64,000 nt of DNA from Prauserella halophila (GCF_024171895.1 NZ_JAMTCQ010000009.1:993285-1057284), one strand, 5' to 3'. Positions 15,846-26,511 are shown, counted from the first letter of the stretch. Made by a program: numbers and translations. Notes: generated from the letters alone by a model not told the origin.

Positions 15846-16936
15846 GTATCGAGAAGGCGACGGGTCCCGGCGGCGACATCAAAGCCGGCTGGCCCGGGAT
15901 CATCAATGCGTATCCCTCGCGGATCCCGATCCCCGAGGGCGCGGACGTCGTGACGCTCGGCGAAGGCAACACGCCGCTGCTGGCCGCGCCGCACCTGTCG
16001 GAACTCACGGGCGCGACGGTGCACCTCAAGGTCGAGGGTGCCAACCCGACCGGCTCGTTCAAGGACCGCGGCATGACCGTGGCCATGACGCACGCCCGCG
16101 CGAGCGGGCTGAAGGCCGTGATCTGTGCGTCCACCGGCAACACCTCGGCCTCGGCGTCGGCGTACGCCGCGCGGGCCGGGCTCGCGACCGCCGTGCTCGT
16201 GCCGAAGGGCAAGATCGCACTCGGCAAAATGGCGCAGGCGGTGCGGCACGGAGCGCGGATCCTGCAGATCGACGGCAACTTCGACGACTGCCTCGAACTC
16301 GCACGCAAGACGGCCGCCGACTATCCGGTGACCCTCGTCAACTCGGTGAATCCGGTGCGGCTCGTCGGGCAGAAGAGCGCGGCGTGGGAGATCTGCGACG
16401 CTCTGGGAACGGCCCCGGACATCCACTGCCTCCCGGTCGGCAACGCGGGCAACATCACCGCCTACTGGGCGGGCTACACCGAGTACGCCGCCGACGGACT
16501 CGTCGAGAAGACACCGCGCATGTTCGGTTTCCAGGCCGCGGGCGCTGCGCCGCTGGTGCACGGTGAACCGGTGAAGACGCCGGAGACCGTCGCGACGGCG
16601 ATCCGCGTCGGCAGCCCGGCGTCGTGGGACAGCGCCGTGAAGGCCCAGCGGGCGAGCGGCGGCCTGTTCGACGCCGTCGGCGACGACAAGATCCTCGCCG
16701 CGTACCGGCTGCTGGCGAGCAAGGAGGGCGTCTTCGTCGAACCGGCGTCGGCCACGTCCGTCGCCGGCCTGCTGGAGGCGGCCGACGACGGGCGGATCCC
16801 GCGCGGGGCGACCGTCGTGTGCACCGTGACCGGCCACGGCCTGAAGGACCCGGGGACGGCGCTCGACGGCAACATCGAGGTCGAGCCCCTCGCGGTCGAC
16901 CCGCGTGCGGTCGCGGCGGCGCTGGAGCTCTCGTGA
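15842..16936 (+). CDS. thrC: Threonine synthase
   Basis: 364 residues, PLP fold type II enzyme that converts O-phosphohomoserine to threonine. The PLP lysine is in [12 protein letters not shown], with [18 protein letters not shown] and the phosphate-binding [15 protein letters not shown] start overlaps the hom stop by 4 bp; its own stop overlaps thrB in the same way, so hom-thrC-thrB are translationally coupled. Length is usual for the short actinobacterial form. Confidence 0.95.
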   Translation: MSIEKATGPGGDIKAGWPGIINAYPSRIPIPEGADVVTLGEGNTPLLAAPHLSELTGATVHLKVEGANPTGSFKDRGMTVAMTHARASGLKAVICASTGNTSASASAYAARAGLATAVLVPKGKIALGKMAQAVRHGARILQIDGNFDDCLELARKTAADYPVTLVNSVNPVRLVGQKSAAWEICDALGTAPDIHCLPVGNAGNITAYWAGYTEYAADGLVEKTPRMFGFQAAGAAPLVHGEPVKTPETVATAIRVGSPASWDSAVKAQRASGGLFDAVGDDKILAAYRLLASKEGVFVEPASATSVAGLLEAADDGRIPRGATVVCTVTGHGLKDPGTALDGNIEVEPLAVDPRAVAAALELS

Positions 16937-17826
16937 AGTTCACTGTCCGGGTTCCCGCGTCGACGGCGAACCTCGGCCCGGGGTTCGACACGTTCGGGCT
17001 TTCCCTGGCGCTGCACGACGTCGTGGAGTTCGAGACCACCGAGTCCGGTGTGGACATCGAGGTGCTCGACGCGGGTGCGGGCGACATGCGCCGCGTGCCA
17101 CGCACCGGCAGGCACCTCATCATGCGTGCACTGCGCGCCGCGTGCGGCCGCCTCGGCACGAGCCCGCCCGGCCTGCGGGTGCGGTGTCACAACGCCATTC
17201 CGCACTCCCGTGGACTCGGCTCGTCGGCCGCGGCGATCGTCACCGGAATCGCCGCGGCGTACACGCTCGCGGGCCGCGAACTCGACGCCGACGCGCTGCA
17301 CCTGGCCGCCGACTTCGAGGGGCACGCCGACAACGTCGCGGCCAGCCTCTACGGCGGGTTCGTCGTGGCATGGGAATCCGAGGGCGGGTTCCGCGCCGAG
17401 CGGCTCACCCCGCACCACGCGATCCGCCCGGTCGTCGCCGTGCCGTCGACGCAGTCGTCGACGCACGAGACCCGGGGGCTGATTCCCGAGCAGGTGCCGT
17501 TGGCCGACGCGGTGTTCACGGGAGGCCGCACCGCACTGGCCGTGCACGCGATGACGAGCAGGCCCGACCTGTTGCTCGACGCGACCGGCGACCGGCTGCA
17601 TCAGGACTATCGCCGCCCGGCGTACCCGGCCACGATGCGACTGGTCGACGAGCTGCGCTCCCGCGGCATCGCTGCGGCGGTGTCCGGGGCGGGCCCGACC
17701 GTGCTCGCCCTCCCGTACGGGGAGCAGTCGGGCGCGGGAATAGTGCCGCCGGACGTCGACGTTGACGGATACGAGATCCTCGCACCGGCGATCGACCTCG
17801 ACGGTGTGCAGATCTACCTGGCCTGA
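16933..17826 (+). CDS. thrB: Homoserine kinase
   Basis: 297 residues, GHMP kinase that phosphorylates homoserine for threonine synthase. N-terminal [20 protein letters not shown], the ATP-binding [16 protein letters not shown], and C-terminal [13 protein letters not shown] are the three GHMP motifs. GTG start within the thrC stop (GTGA). A short inverted repeat follows the stop. Product and position agree with the threonine branch. Confidence 0.95.
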   Translation: MKFTVRVPASTANLGPGFDTFGLSLALHDVVEFETTESGVDIEVLDAGAGDMRRVPRTGRHLIMRALRAACGRLGTSPPGLRVRCHNAIPHSRGLGSSAAAIVTGIAAAYTLAGRELDADALHLAADFEGHADNVAASLYGGFVVAWESEGGFRAERLTPHHAIRPVVAVPSTQSSTHETRGLIPEQVPLADAVFTGGRTALAVHAMTSRPDLLLDATGDRLHQDYRRPAYPATMRLVDELRSRGIAAAVSGAGPTVLALPYGEQSGAGIVPPDVDVDGYEILAPAIDLDGVQIYLA

Positions 17827-17841
17827 CGAGGGCCTCGTCAG
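17823..17841 (+). terminator. Hairpin at the end of thrB
   Basis: CTGACGAG-ggc-CTCGTCAG, an 8-bp stem that overlaps the thrB stop codon. No T tract, so termination may be modest. Confidence 0.45.
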
Positions 17842-17917
17842 TTGCGGCAGGCCGGGTTTCCCTCCAGATGACCTTCCGGCCGGCAAGAGTGAGGCACGCC
17901 ACTGAGCGGGGTGGTTG

Positions 17918-18210
17918 TTGCACCCACAGGGTGGGCGGTCTACGCTCGGGGGCGTTCGGTCACCGTGCTCATTTCCGCACCCGGTGATGGTCACGGGAAC
18001 CTCTCCCGGTCACATCTTCCGTTATCTCGACGGGGGTAACCGGTATCGCGGTGGTCGACCCCATCTCTTGCAGGCGGCTGGCGCCGCTGCGACTCCCACG
18101 TCTCAGCGCAGGTCGCTCGCAGGGAGCAGAAACGCCGTCTCGCAATTCGGACGCGGGCGGGCGGTCCGCTGGTCCAACGACAAGGAGTGGACCGGTCAGG
18201 AAGGACATGT
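17918..18210 (+). promoter_or_regulatory. rho promoter and long leader
   Basis: TTGCAC (17918-17923) and TACGCT (17941-17946) are spaced by 17 bp, a good SigA-type promoter. The predicted leader is ~258 nt before the rho start and contains no supported gene. Long rho leaders serve autoregulation by Rho-dependent termination in other bacteria; here that is an inference from length and position. Confidence 0.55.
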
Positions 18211-20295
18211 GTGAGCAACACCGATCTTTTGAGCGGCGACACGAGTGCCCAGGCTGCAACGCCGGGTGACGGGGAGTCGCAGCCGGACGGTGCAGCGTCG
18301 ACGCCGAAGCGGCGTCCCGGCGGGCTGTCCGGCATGGTTATCGCCGATCTTCGTGCCCTCGCCACCGAACTCGGTGTCGGTGACACCACGGGCATGCGTA
18401 AAGGGGACCTGATCGCCGCCATTCGCGAACGCCAGGGCAAGAACAAGAAGCCCCGGAGCGGTACGGAGACGTCGAACGACGCGACCGACGCCACCGAGGC
18501 GACTCTGCCGCTCGGCGACACGAACGGCAGCACGACGAGCAAGCCGGAGCAGAAGGTTCAGACCGCTCCGGCCGATGCCGACAAGACTGGGGACAAGGCC
18601 GTCGACAAGGCTGGGGAGAAGACCGCCGCCAAGCCGGCGAAGGCCGACAAGCCCGAGAAAGCCGAGAAGGCCGACAAGCCCGAGAAGGCCGACAAGCCTG
18701 ACGAGGCCGACCGGACCGAGCAGGCCGACAAGGCTGATAAGCCCGAGAAGGGCGGATCGAAGCAGAAGGCCGACGGTGACGGCGAGGCCGGTCAGCAGGG
18801 CGAAGGCGGCGGTCGTCGTCGCCGTCGCGGCGGATCCGGCCGCAACGCCGACGGCGGCCGCGGCGACAACTCGCGCGGTGACGGCAACCGGGGTGACGGC
18901 AACGCGGCCCAGGACAAGTCCGACGACGAGTCCGGCGACCAGCGTAAGCAGAACAACCGCGACAACCGCGGCGACCGCGGCGACCGGGACAACAACCGCG
19001 ACAACCGTGGCGACCGCGACAACCGCGGGGACCGGGGTGACAACCGCGGCGACCGGGACGACGACGAACGCGGCGGCCGCCGCGGCCGCAGGTACCGGGA
19101 CCGTCGCCGCCGCGGCGGCCGTGGCGAGGGCGAGACGGAGGTCCGTGAGGACGACGTCCTGCTGCCCGTCGCCGGCATTCTCGACGTGCTCGACAACTAC
19201 GCGTTCGTGCGGACCTCCGGCTACCTGCCCGGTCCGAACGACGTGTACGTGTCGCTTTCGCTCGTGCGCAAGCACGGTCTCCGCCGCGGTGACGCGATCA
19301 CCGGTGTCGTCCGCCAGCCGCGGGAGGGCGAACAGCAGCGGCAGAAGTTCAACCCGCTGGTGCGTGTCGACTCGGTCAACGGGCTCGAGTCCGACGTCTC
19401 CAAGAAGCGGCCCGAGTTCACGAAGCTGACGCCGCTGTACCCGAACGAGCGGCTGCGGCTCGAAACGCAGCCGAACAAGCTGACGACGCGCGTCATCGAC
19501 CTGGTGATGCCGGTCGGCAAGGGGCAGCGCGCCCTGATCGTCTCGCCGCCGAAGGCCGGTAAGACGACGATCATGCAGGACGTCGCGAACGCGATCACGA
19601 CGAACAACCCCGAGTGCCACCTCATGGTCGTGCTCGTGGACGAGCGTCCCGAAGAGGTCACCGACATGCAGCGGTCGGTGAACGGCGAGGTCATCGCCTC
19701 GACGTTCGACCGTCCGCCGTCGGACCACACGACCATCGCCGAGTTGTCGATCGAGCGGGCCAAGCGTCTCGTCGAGATGGGCCACGACGTGGTGGTGCTG
19801 CTGGACTCGATCACGCGACTGGGCCGCGCCTACAACCTGGCGGCCCCGGCGTCCGGCCGGATCCTCTCCGGTGGTGTCGACTCGACGGCGCTGTTCCCGC
19901 CGAAGCGTTTCCTCGGCGCGGCGCGCAACATCGAGGACGGCGGTTCGCTGACCATCTTCGCCACGGCGATGGTGGAGACGGGATCCACCGGTGACACGGT
20001 CATCTTCGAGGAGTTCAAGGGCACCGGTAACGCGGAGCTCAAGCTCGACCGGAAGATCTCCGAGCGCCGCGTGTTCCCGGCGGTCGACGTCAACCCGTCC
20101 GGCACCCGTAAGGAGGAGCTGCTGCTCTCGCCGGACGAGCTGGCCGTGACCCACAAGTTGCACCGGGTGCTGCACGCGCTGGACTCGCAGCAGGCGATCG
20201 ACCTGCTCATCGACCGGTTGAAGAAGACCAAGACGAACATCGAGTTCCTGATGCAGATCTCGAAGAGCACCCCGGGCACGGAGGAACAGCAGTAA
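18211..20295 (+). CDS. rho: Transcription termination factor Rho
   Basis: 694 residues, hexameric RNA-dependent ATPase. N-terminal Rho_N helix-turn-helix (GMVIADLRALATELGVG...RKGDLIAAIRERQ), then a ~240-residue insert, the cold-shock RNA-binding domain (GILDVLDNYAFVRTSGYLPG) and RecA-type core with Walker A SPPKAGKTTIM and Walker B VVVLLDSITRLGR. The insert is first Lys/Asp/Glu/Ala repeats (ADKPEKA) and then Arg/Gly/Asp/Asn repeats (NRGDRD), disordered and highly charged; large inserts of this type are a feature of actinobacterial Rho. GTG start with AGGAAGG upstream. Confidence 0.95.
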   Translation: MSNTDLLSGDTSAQAATPGDGESQPDGAASTPKRRPGGLSGMVIADLRALATELGVGDTTGMRKGDLIAAIRERQGKNKKPRSGTETSNDATDATEATLPLGDTNGSTTSKPEQKVQTAPADADKTGDKAVDKAGEKTAAKPAKADKPEKAEKADKPEKADKPDEADRTEQADKADKPEKGGSKQKADGDGEAGQQGEGGGRRRRRGGSGRNADGGRGDNSRGDGNRGDGNAAQDKSDDESGDQRKQNNRDNRGDRGDRDNNRDNRGDRDNRGDRGDNRGDRDDDERGGRRGRRYRDRRRRGGRGEGETEVREDDVLLPVAGILDVLDNYAFVRTSGYLPGPNDVYVSLSLVRKHGLRRGDAITGVVRQPREGEQQRQKFNPLVRVDSVNGLESDVSKKRPEFTKLTPLYPNERLRLETQPNKLTTRVIDLVMPVGKGQRALIVSPPKAGKTTIMQDVANAITTNNPECHLMVVLVDERPEEVTDMQRSVNGEVIASTFDRPPSDHTTIAELSIERAKRLVEMGHDVVVLLDSITRLGRAYNLAAPASGRILSGGVDSTALFPPKRFLGAARNIEDGGSLTIFATAMVETGSTGDTVIFEEFKGTGNAELKLDRKISERRVFPAVDVNPSGTRKEELLLSPDELAVTHKLHRVLHALDSQQAIDLLIDRLKKTKTNIEFLMQISKSTPGTEEQQ

Positions 20296-20318
20296 CCGCG
20301 CCCGCGGATCGCGCAGAG

Positions 20319-20351
20319 CGGCCCCTCGTCACCCGGTGTGGCGAGGGGCCG
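20319..20351 (+). terminator. rho terminator
   Basis: CGGCCCCTCG (20319-20328) pairs with CGAGGGGCCG (20342-20351), 23 bp after the rho stop codon. Confidence 0.75.
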
Positions 20352-20446
20352 AGCTCTGTCGGCACCCCGGCGGACCTGGCGGCACCTGGCGGGAACGTCC
20401 CCGGGCGGCAGTCAGGCGGCGGCCGACGTAGGCGGTCACGCAAGGG

Positions 20447-20531
20447 CAGCGTTGCGCGAGGGGCAGCGTTGCGCGAAGGGCAGCGTTGCGCGAGGGGCAG
20501 CGTTGCGCGAAGGGCAGCGTTGCGCGAAGGG
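20447..20531. repeat. Five 17-bp tandem units between rho and rpmE
   Basis: Five head-to-tail copies of CAGCGTTGCGCGARGGG; the only variation is A or G at one position, alternating G, A, G, A, A. Just beyond it, TTCGGGGCGTT-c-AACGCCCCGAA (20536-20558) is an 11-bp palindrome. The rest of the 426-bp gap holds no supported gene. Confidence 0.9.
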
Positions 20532-20721
20532 AGGATTCGGGGCGTTCAACGCCCCGAAGGTGCCCTTGGGGGCATGACCGGAACCGGTGGAATCACGGCG
20601 GGTCAGGCCGCGTTGTAGGTGGTGACGGGCCGTCTGGCAGAATCGACCCGCTGACGTCCGATTCCGGTTCACCTGTCTCACACCGGTGGGGCGGGACCCG
20701 GGATCACGAAGAGAGGACACC

Positions 20722-20949
20722 ATGAAGAGCGGTATTCACCCCGACTACATCGTGACCGAGGTCGTGTGCGGCTGCGGGAACACGTTCACCACGCGCAGCA
20801 CGCGGGATTCCGGTCACATCTACGTCGAGATCTGCTCGGCGTGCCACCCGTTCTACACCGGTAAGCAGAAGATTCTCGACACCGGTGGCCGCGTCGCCCG
20901 CTTCGAGGCCCGCTACGGCAAGCGGGGCAAGAAGACCGACGCCCAGTAG
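20722..20949 (+). CDS. rpmE: 50S ribosomal protein L31, zinc (C+) type
   Basis: 75 residues. Contains the zinc ligands of C+ L31: CGCG near residues 16-18 and CSACHP near 36-39, with HPFYTGKQK as the L31 signature. GAGAGG lies upstream of the ATG. The C+ type is the zinc-replete form; a zinc-free paralogue under Zur may exist elsewhere. Own terminator downstream. Confidence 0.95.
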   Translation: MKSGIHPDYIVTEVVCGCGNTFTTRSTRDSGHIYVEICSACHPFYTGKQKILDTGGRVARFEARYGKRGKKTDAQ

Positions 20950-20958
20950 CTTCACCGA

Positions 20959-20997
20959 CGGCGCCCGTACCTGCCTGTGTGGCGGGTACGGGCGCCG
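20959..20997 (+). terminator. rpmE terminator
   Basis: CGGCGCCCGTACC (20959-20971) pairs perfectly with GGTACGGGCGCCG (20985-20997), followed by CTTCTTGTT. Confidence 0.85.
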
Positions 20998-21094
20998 CTT
21001 CTTGTTCCGGTGGTAGGGCGTCGGAACGGTGCGCGAACCCGGCGAACTGCCGGAGCCGTTCGTCCGGCGAGGCGATCAACGTAGGAGCAGTGCA

Positions 21095-22165
21095 GTGGAA
21101 TCAGCGACCATCCAGGGGCTGCTCGACGAGTACGCCGAGCTCGAAGAGGCGCTCGGCGATCCGGCCGTGCACGCTGACCAGACGCGGGCGCGGAAGCTGG
21201 GCCGCCGCTACGCCGAGCTCGCGCCGGTGGTCAAGACGGTGGGCGAGCTCGACAGCGTGAAGTCGGATCTCGCGGCGGCGAAGGAACTCGCCTCGGACGA
21301 CCCGGCGTTCGCCGAGGAGGCGCAGCAGCTCGAGCAGCGCATCCCTGTGCTCGAGGAGAAGCTGACCGAACTGCTGCTGCCGCGCGATCCGCACGACGGT
21401 GCCGACATCGTCATGGAGATCAAGTCCGGCGAAGGCGGCGAGGAGTCCGCGCTGTTCGCCGGTGATTTGCTGCGCATGTACCTGCGCTACGCCGAGCGTT
21501 ACGGCTGGAAGGCCGAGGTTCTGGGCTCCACCGCGTCCGACCTGGGCGGCTACAAGGACGTCACCGTGTCGGTGAAGACCAAGGAACCGACCGCCGACGG
21601 CGTGTGGTCCCGGCTGAAGTTCGAAGGCGGCGTACACCGGGTGCAGCGCGTGCCCGCGACCGAGTCGCAGGGGCGCATCCACACCTCGGCCGCGGGCGTG
21701 CTGATTTACCCCGAACCGGAGGAGGTCGAGGTCGAGATCGACCAGAACGACCTGCGCATCGACGCCTTCCGGTCGTCGGGTCCCGGTGGGCAGAGTGTCA
21801 ACACGACCGACTCGGCGATCCGTGTGACGCACCTGCCGACCGGCGTCGTGGTGTCCTGCCAGAACGAGAAGTCGCAGATTCAGAACCGGGCGCGGGCGAT
21901 CCAGGTGCTGCAGGCGCGGCTGCAGGCGATGGCCGAGGAAGAGGCCGCCGCGAAGGCCGCCGACACCCGCCGGTCGCAGGTCCGCACCGTCGATCGTTCC
22001 GAGCGGGTGCGTACCTACAACTTCCCCGAGAACCGCATCTCGGATCACCGCATCAACTTCAAGGCCTACAACCTCGACCAGGTGCTCGACGGCGAACTCG
22101 ACGCCGTGCTCGACGCCCTGCAGGCCGCCGACCGCGAGGAGCGCATGGCCGAGACACAGGCCTGA
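21095..22165 (+). CDS. prfA: Peptide chain release factor 1
   Basis: 356 residues, reads UAA and UAG. The tripeptide anticodon PAT lies in [15 protein letters not shown], and the catalytic GGQ in [16 protein letters not shown]-terminal coiled region and C-terminal recoding domain ([19 protein letters not shown]) are complete. GTG start with TAGGAG 8 nt upstream. Followed after ~230 bp without a gene by prmC, which methylates the GGQ glutamine of this protein. Confidence 0.95.
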   Translation: MESATIQGLLDEYAELEEALGDPAVHADQTRARKLGRRYAELAPVVKTVGELDSVKSDLAAAKELASDDPAFAEEAQQLEQRIPVLEEKLTELLLPRDPHDGADIVMEIKSGEGGEESALFAGDLLRMYLRYAERYGWKAEVLGSTASDLGGYKDVTVSVKTKEPTADGVWSRLKFEGGVHRVQRVPATESQGRIHTSAAGVLIYPEPEEVEVEIDQNDLRIDAFRSSGPGGQSVNTTDSAIRVTHLPTGVVVSCQNEKSQIQNRARAIQVLQARLQAMAEEEAAAKAADTRRSQVRTVDRSERVRTYNFPENRISDHRINFKAYNLDQVLDGELDAVLDALQAADREERMAETQA

Positions 22166-22397
22166 TCCGCACCACCTCCCCGCCACCGCGGGCGAGGTGC
22201 CGGTGCTCGAACCGTGTCCCGACGGTGACTGCGCCCGACGGTGACTGCGCCCGACGAGGACTGCGCCCCGATCTCGTCACGACACGCGGCGGGAGCCGCC
22301 CGTCAAGCACGCACGGATCGAGTCGATGCGGCACACGCGGGCCGTGCTCGCGGGGTACGTCCCGCCCGGGAGCTGATCAATATGCCAGGGTAGAAGG

Positions 22398-23261
22398 GTG
22401 AACAGACAGCCTCTCCGCCTGGCGATCCTGGAGGCGACGCGCATCCTCGAACAGGCCGGTGTGGCCTCGCCGCGCAGCGACGCGGAGCTCATCGCGGCCC
22501 ACGTGCTGGGGATCGACCGCGGTCGGCTCCCGCTGACGCCGCTGGTCGATCCGCCGGTCGTCGAATCGATGCGCCGGGTCGTCGAGCAGCGCGCCAAACG
22601 GGTGCCGCTGCAGCACCTCACCGGATGGGCCGCGCTCGGCGACATCACCGTCGACGTCGGCGCCGGGGTGTTCGTGCCGCGCCCGGAGACCGATCTGCTC
22701 CTGGAATGGGGGCTGAAGCTGCTCAAGGGGCGGGAATACCCCGTGGTCGTCGACCTGTGCACGGGTTCGGGTGCGCTCGCACTCGCGGTGGCCCACGCCC
22801 GCCCGGACGCGGTGGTCTACGCCGTGGACAACGATCCCACCGCGCTGGCCTGGGCGCGGCACAACGCGGACGCGCGCGCCGACGCCGGCGACACCCCGGT
22901 CCGGCTGTACTCCGGCGACGTCACCGACCCGACGGTGTTCGCCGAGCTCGACGGTCTCGTCGACCTGGTGCTGTGCAACCCGCCGTACGTGCCCGAAGGC
23001 ACGAACGTCGCGCGGGAGGTCGCCGACCACGATCCGCCGCAGGCCGTGTTCGCGCCCGGGGGAGGGCTCGCCGTCATCCGGCACGTCGTCGGCATGGCCG
23101 CACGACTGCTCAAGCCCGGCGGCGGCGTGGCCATGGAGCACGACGACACCCACGGCGGTGCGGTTCCGGAACTGCTGCGGGCCCGCAAGGTGCTCTCCGA
23201 CGTGGCCGACCACCAGGACCTCGCGGGCCGCGCCCGCTTCGCCACCGCGCTGCGTGGGTAG
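22398..23261 (+). CDS. prmC: Release factor glutamine methyltransferase
   Basis: 287 residues. SAM-dependent N5-methylation of the GGQ glutamine of release factors 1 and 2. N-terminal helical domain, PRPETDLLLEW, SAM site DLCTGSGALALA, and catalytic NPPYVP. GTG start with GAAGG. Functional partner of prfA. Downstream 23262-23345 carries degenerate GAGGTGC repeats at 16-17-bp or double spacing. Confidence 0.95.
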   Translation: MNRQPLRLAILEATRILEQAGVASPRSDAELIAAHVLGIDRGRLPLTPLVDPPVVESMRRVVEQRAKRVPLQHLTGWAALGDITVDVGAGVFVPRPETDLLLEWGLKLLKGREYPVVVDLCTGSGALALAVAHARPDAVVYAVDNDPTALAWARHNADARADAGDTPVRLYSGDVTDPTVFAELDGLVDLVLCNPPYVPEGTNVAREVADHDPPQAVFAPGGGLAVIRHVVGMAARLLKPGGGVAMEHDDTHGGAVPELLRARKVLSDVADHQDLAGRARFATALRG

Positions 23262-23376
23262 AGGTGCAGCACGGGTAGAGGTGCCGCGGGGCCGGGACAC
23301 CGGGCGGCCGAGGTGCAGCGCGACCGAGGTGCTGCGTGGCTCGCGCTCGTGAGTGTCACCCGGCGGCTGTGAGCGT

Positions 23377-23739
23377 CTAGTCCAGAACGTTGATGAACAC
23401 CGCGGTGGCGACCGCCGCTGCGAGGAAGTAGATCGGCAGCGCGACAGCAGCCACCTTCCAGAAGTCGTGCTTCTCCCTGCGCATGGCCGCCCAGGTCGCG
23501 ACCGTGGTGACGATTGCAGCGCCCAGCAGCGGGATCCCGTAGAACACGCCGAAGAGCATGAGCGCTGCGGCTCCGCCTTCGAGCGAACCGGCGTGGGCCA
23601 TGCCCCACACGGCGAGAACCGCGGCCAGGCCGACCGTCCACAACAGTACGGCCGCCACACAGGTGCCGAACCCCGTCCGGTCGTTGCGCCGGCTCCTGCC
23701 GACCGCATCCCGCGGGTCGTGATCCGACACGATGCCCAT
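23377..23739 (-). CDS. Small membrane protein of unknown function
   Basis: 120 residues, with three hydrophobic segments: GTCVAAVLLWTVGLAAVLAVWGMA, LMLFGVFYGIPLLGAAIVTTVATWAAM, and VAAVALPIYFLAAAVATAVFI. The start is charged (SDHDPRDAVGRSRRND). A good purine-rich ribosome site GGGGGA precedes the ATG. No family recognised. Divergent from the Sua5 gene, convergent with prmC. Confidence 0.65.
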   Translation of the reverse strand: MGIVSDHDPRDAVGRSRRNDRTGFGTCVAAVLLWTVGLAAVLAVWGMAHAGSLEGGAAALMLFGVFYGIPLLGAAIVTTVATWAAMRREKHDFWKVAAVALPIYFLAAAVATAVFINVLD

Positions 23740-23832
23740 ACATCCCCCAGTCACGACGCGATCGGCGCCGAGGCGAAGTGCAGTCGCCCGCCACTGCGAG
23801 TGGCCGACCTCGGCGGGTTTAAGCTGCCGGTC

Positions 23833-24483
23833 ATGAGCGTGGTCTACGACTGCAACGACCCGGACTCCCGTACCGACGGTCTCAAGGCTGCCGCGGCCTC
23901 GGTCCGCTCGGGGCGGCTCGTGGTGCTGCCCACCGACACCGTGTACGGCATCGGTGCGGACGCCTTCGATTCGGCCGCCGTGCGTGCACTCCTGCAGGCC
24001 AAGCACCGCGGGCCGGACATGCCGGTCGGGGTGCTCGTCGGTTCGTGGACCACCGTGGACGGGCTCGTGCTCGGTGTGCCGCAGCAGGCGCGCGCCCTCA
24101 TCGAGGCGTTCTGGCCGGGTGATCTGTCGATCGTGCTGCCGCATGCGCCGAGCCTGAACTGGGACCTCGGCACCACCCGCGGCACGGTGATGCTGCGCAT
24201 GCCGCTGCATCCGGTGGCGCTCGAGCTGCTCCGCGACGTCGGTCCCATGGCCGTCTCGAGCGCCAACGTCTCCGGTAAGCCCGTTGCGGCGGACGCACAC
24301 GAGGCGCAGGAGCAGCTGGGCGAGTCGGTGTCGGTGTATCTCGACGGCGGCCCCATCGGTGAGTCGGTGCCCTCGACGATCGTCGACCTCACCGGCTCGG
24401 CACCCGTTCTGCTGCGGGAAGGCGCCGTCTCCGCCGACGCCGTGTCGGAGGCATTGGGCGTCGAACTCGGCCCGCGGGAGTGA
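23833..24483 (+). CDS. Threonylcarbamoyl-AMP synthase (Sua5/YrdC)
   Basis: 216 residues. Makes threonylcarbamoyl-AMP from threonine, bicarbonate and ATP, the first step of t6A37 tRNA modification. YrdC signatures: LVVLPTDTVYGIGADAF, KHRGPDMPVGVLV, FWPGDLSIVLP and AVSSANVSGKP. Short form without the Sua5 C-terminal domain. A -10-like TAAGCT lies 7 nt before the ATG, suggesting a leaderless mRNA. Gene neighbourhood prmC-sua5-wecA is common in Actinobacteria. Confidence 0.9.
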   Translation: MSVVYDCNDPDSRTDGLKAAAASVRSGRLVVLPTDTVYGIGADAFDSAAVRALLQAKHRGPDMPVGVLVGSWTTVDGLVLGVPQQARALIEAFWPGDLSIVLPHAPSLNWDLGTTRGTVMLRMPLHPVALELLRDVGPMAVSSANVSGKPVAADAHEAQEQLGESVSVYLDGGPIGESVPSTIVDLTGSAPVLLREGAVSADAVSEALGVELGPRE

Positions 24484-24549
24484 CGTCGTCGCGATGGCGA
24501 TAGCGTTACCCGCCGTGACCTCCCACCGACTGGCCGGGACGGAACGCCC

Positions 24550-25713
24550 GTGACTCCCACGGCGGGCCTGCCCATCCGCGAGTACATCCTGGTCGCGCTC
24601 GTGTCCGCGGCCGTGACGTTCCTGCTCACGGCGCTGGTTCGGAAGTTCGCGATGAAGACCGGGGCCGTCGCCGTGCCGCGACAGCGCGACGTGCACGTGG
24701 TGCCCATTCCGCGCATGGGCGGGCTCGCGATGTACTTCGGCGTCGTCGGCGGGATGGCGCTGGCGCATCAGCTGCCCGTGCTGCGCCGCGCGTTCGAGTA
24801 CTCCTACGACCCGGTGGCCGTGCTCCTCGGCGGTGCGGTGATCGTGCTCATCGGCGCGCTCGACGACCGGTTCGAACTCGACGCCTGGACCAAACTCGCG
24901 GGTCAGGTCATGTGCGCCGGCATTCTGGTGCTGTTCGGCCTGCAGTGGGTCTCGTTCTGGGTGCCGTGGGGCGGGGAGGGCGAGGCCCTCGGCCAGGTGC
25001 TGATCCTGGACCGCAATCAGGGCGGGCTGCTGGCGGTGCTGCTCGTCGTGGTGATGGTCAATGCGATGAACTTCGTCGACGGCCTCGACGGGCTGGCCGG
25101 CGGCCTCGGGCTCATCGCAGCCGCGGCCACGTGCGCGTTCTCGCTCGGCCTGCTGGCCTCGTCCGGCGGCGACGTCGGCACGTACCCGCCCGCGCTGATC
25201 GCGGCGACGCTCGCCGGCGCGTGTCTGGGCTTCCTGCCGCACAACTTCCAGCCCGCGAAGATCTTCATGGGCGATTCCGGGTCGATGATGATCGGGCTCA
25301 TGCTCGCCGCGGCCAGCACGTCGGCGTCCGGGAAGATCGACTACACGTCGTTCGACGCGACCGACGTCGTCGCGCTGCTCTCGCCGCTGTTCGTCGTCGC
25401 GGCGGTGCTGTTCCTGCCGCTGCTCGACCTCGTGATGGCCGTCGTGCGGCGGACCCGCCGCGGGGAGAGCCCGTTCGCGGCCGACAAGATGCACCTGCAC
25501 CACCGCCTGCTGGAGATCGGCCACTCGCAACGGCGCGCCGTGCTGCTCATCTACCTGTGGGCGGGGTTGCTCGCGTTCGGGGCCGTGGCCGTCACGCTCT
25601 TCGACACCGGCGTGGTGTTCTGGCTGACCTGCGCAGGCCTACTGCTCGCGATGATCGTGTCCGGAGTCCCTAGACTGAAACGACAGCGCGAAGGGCCCTC
25701 GTCACGGTCGTGA
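24550..25713 (+). CDS. wecA: Undecaprenyl-phosphate GlcNAc-1-phosphate transferase (WecA/TagO)
   Basis: 387 residues, polytopic membrane enzyme (about 10-11 helices) of the MraY/WecA family. It moves a sugar-1-phosphate from a UDP-sugar to a polyprenyl phosphate; in mycobacteria the homologue starts arabinogalactan linker synthesis. Motifs: PRMGGLAMYFG, GALDDRFELD (Mg2+ Asp pair), NAMNFVDGLDGLAGG, FMGDSGSMMIG, and the HLHHRLLEIGHS cytoplasmic loop. GTG start. The last step before the atp genes in the conserved order. Confidence 0.9.
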   Translation: MTPTAGLPIREYILVALVSAAVTFLLTALVRKFAMKTGAVAVPRQRDVHVVPIPRMGGLAMYFGVVGGMALAHQLPVLRRAFEYSYDPVAVLLGGAVIVLIGALDDRFELDAWTKLAGQVMCAGILVLFGLQWVSFWVPWGGEGEALGQVLILDRNQGGLLAVLLVVVMVNAMNFVDGLDGLAGGLGLIAAAATCAFSLGLLASSGGDVGTYPPALIAATLAGACLGFLPHNFQPAKIFMGDSGSMMIGLMLAAASTSASGKIDYTSFDATDVVALLSPLFVVAAVLFLPLLDLVMAVVRRTRRGESPFAADKMHLHHRLLEIGHSQRRAVLLIYLWAGLLAFGAVAVTLFDTGVVFWLTCAGLLLAMIVSGVPRLKRQREGPSSRS

Positions 25714-25767
25714 CGGGCCCGCCGCCACCTCGCGCCCACCGTCCGTCCACGATCCGAAAGCCCCCTG

Positions 25768-26511
<744 letters not shown>

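Noticed and set aside
18196-20175. Minus-strand open frame of about 660 codons opposite rho
   Set aside because: Shadow of rho; its Ala/Val runs arise from reading the KADK and RGD codon repeats backwards.
20447-20531. Possible CRISPR array
   Set aside because: Units are contiguous 17-bp tandem repeats without spacers and no cas genes are present.
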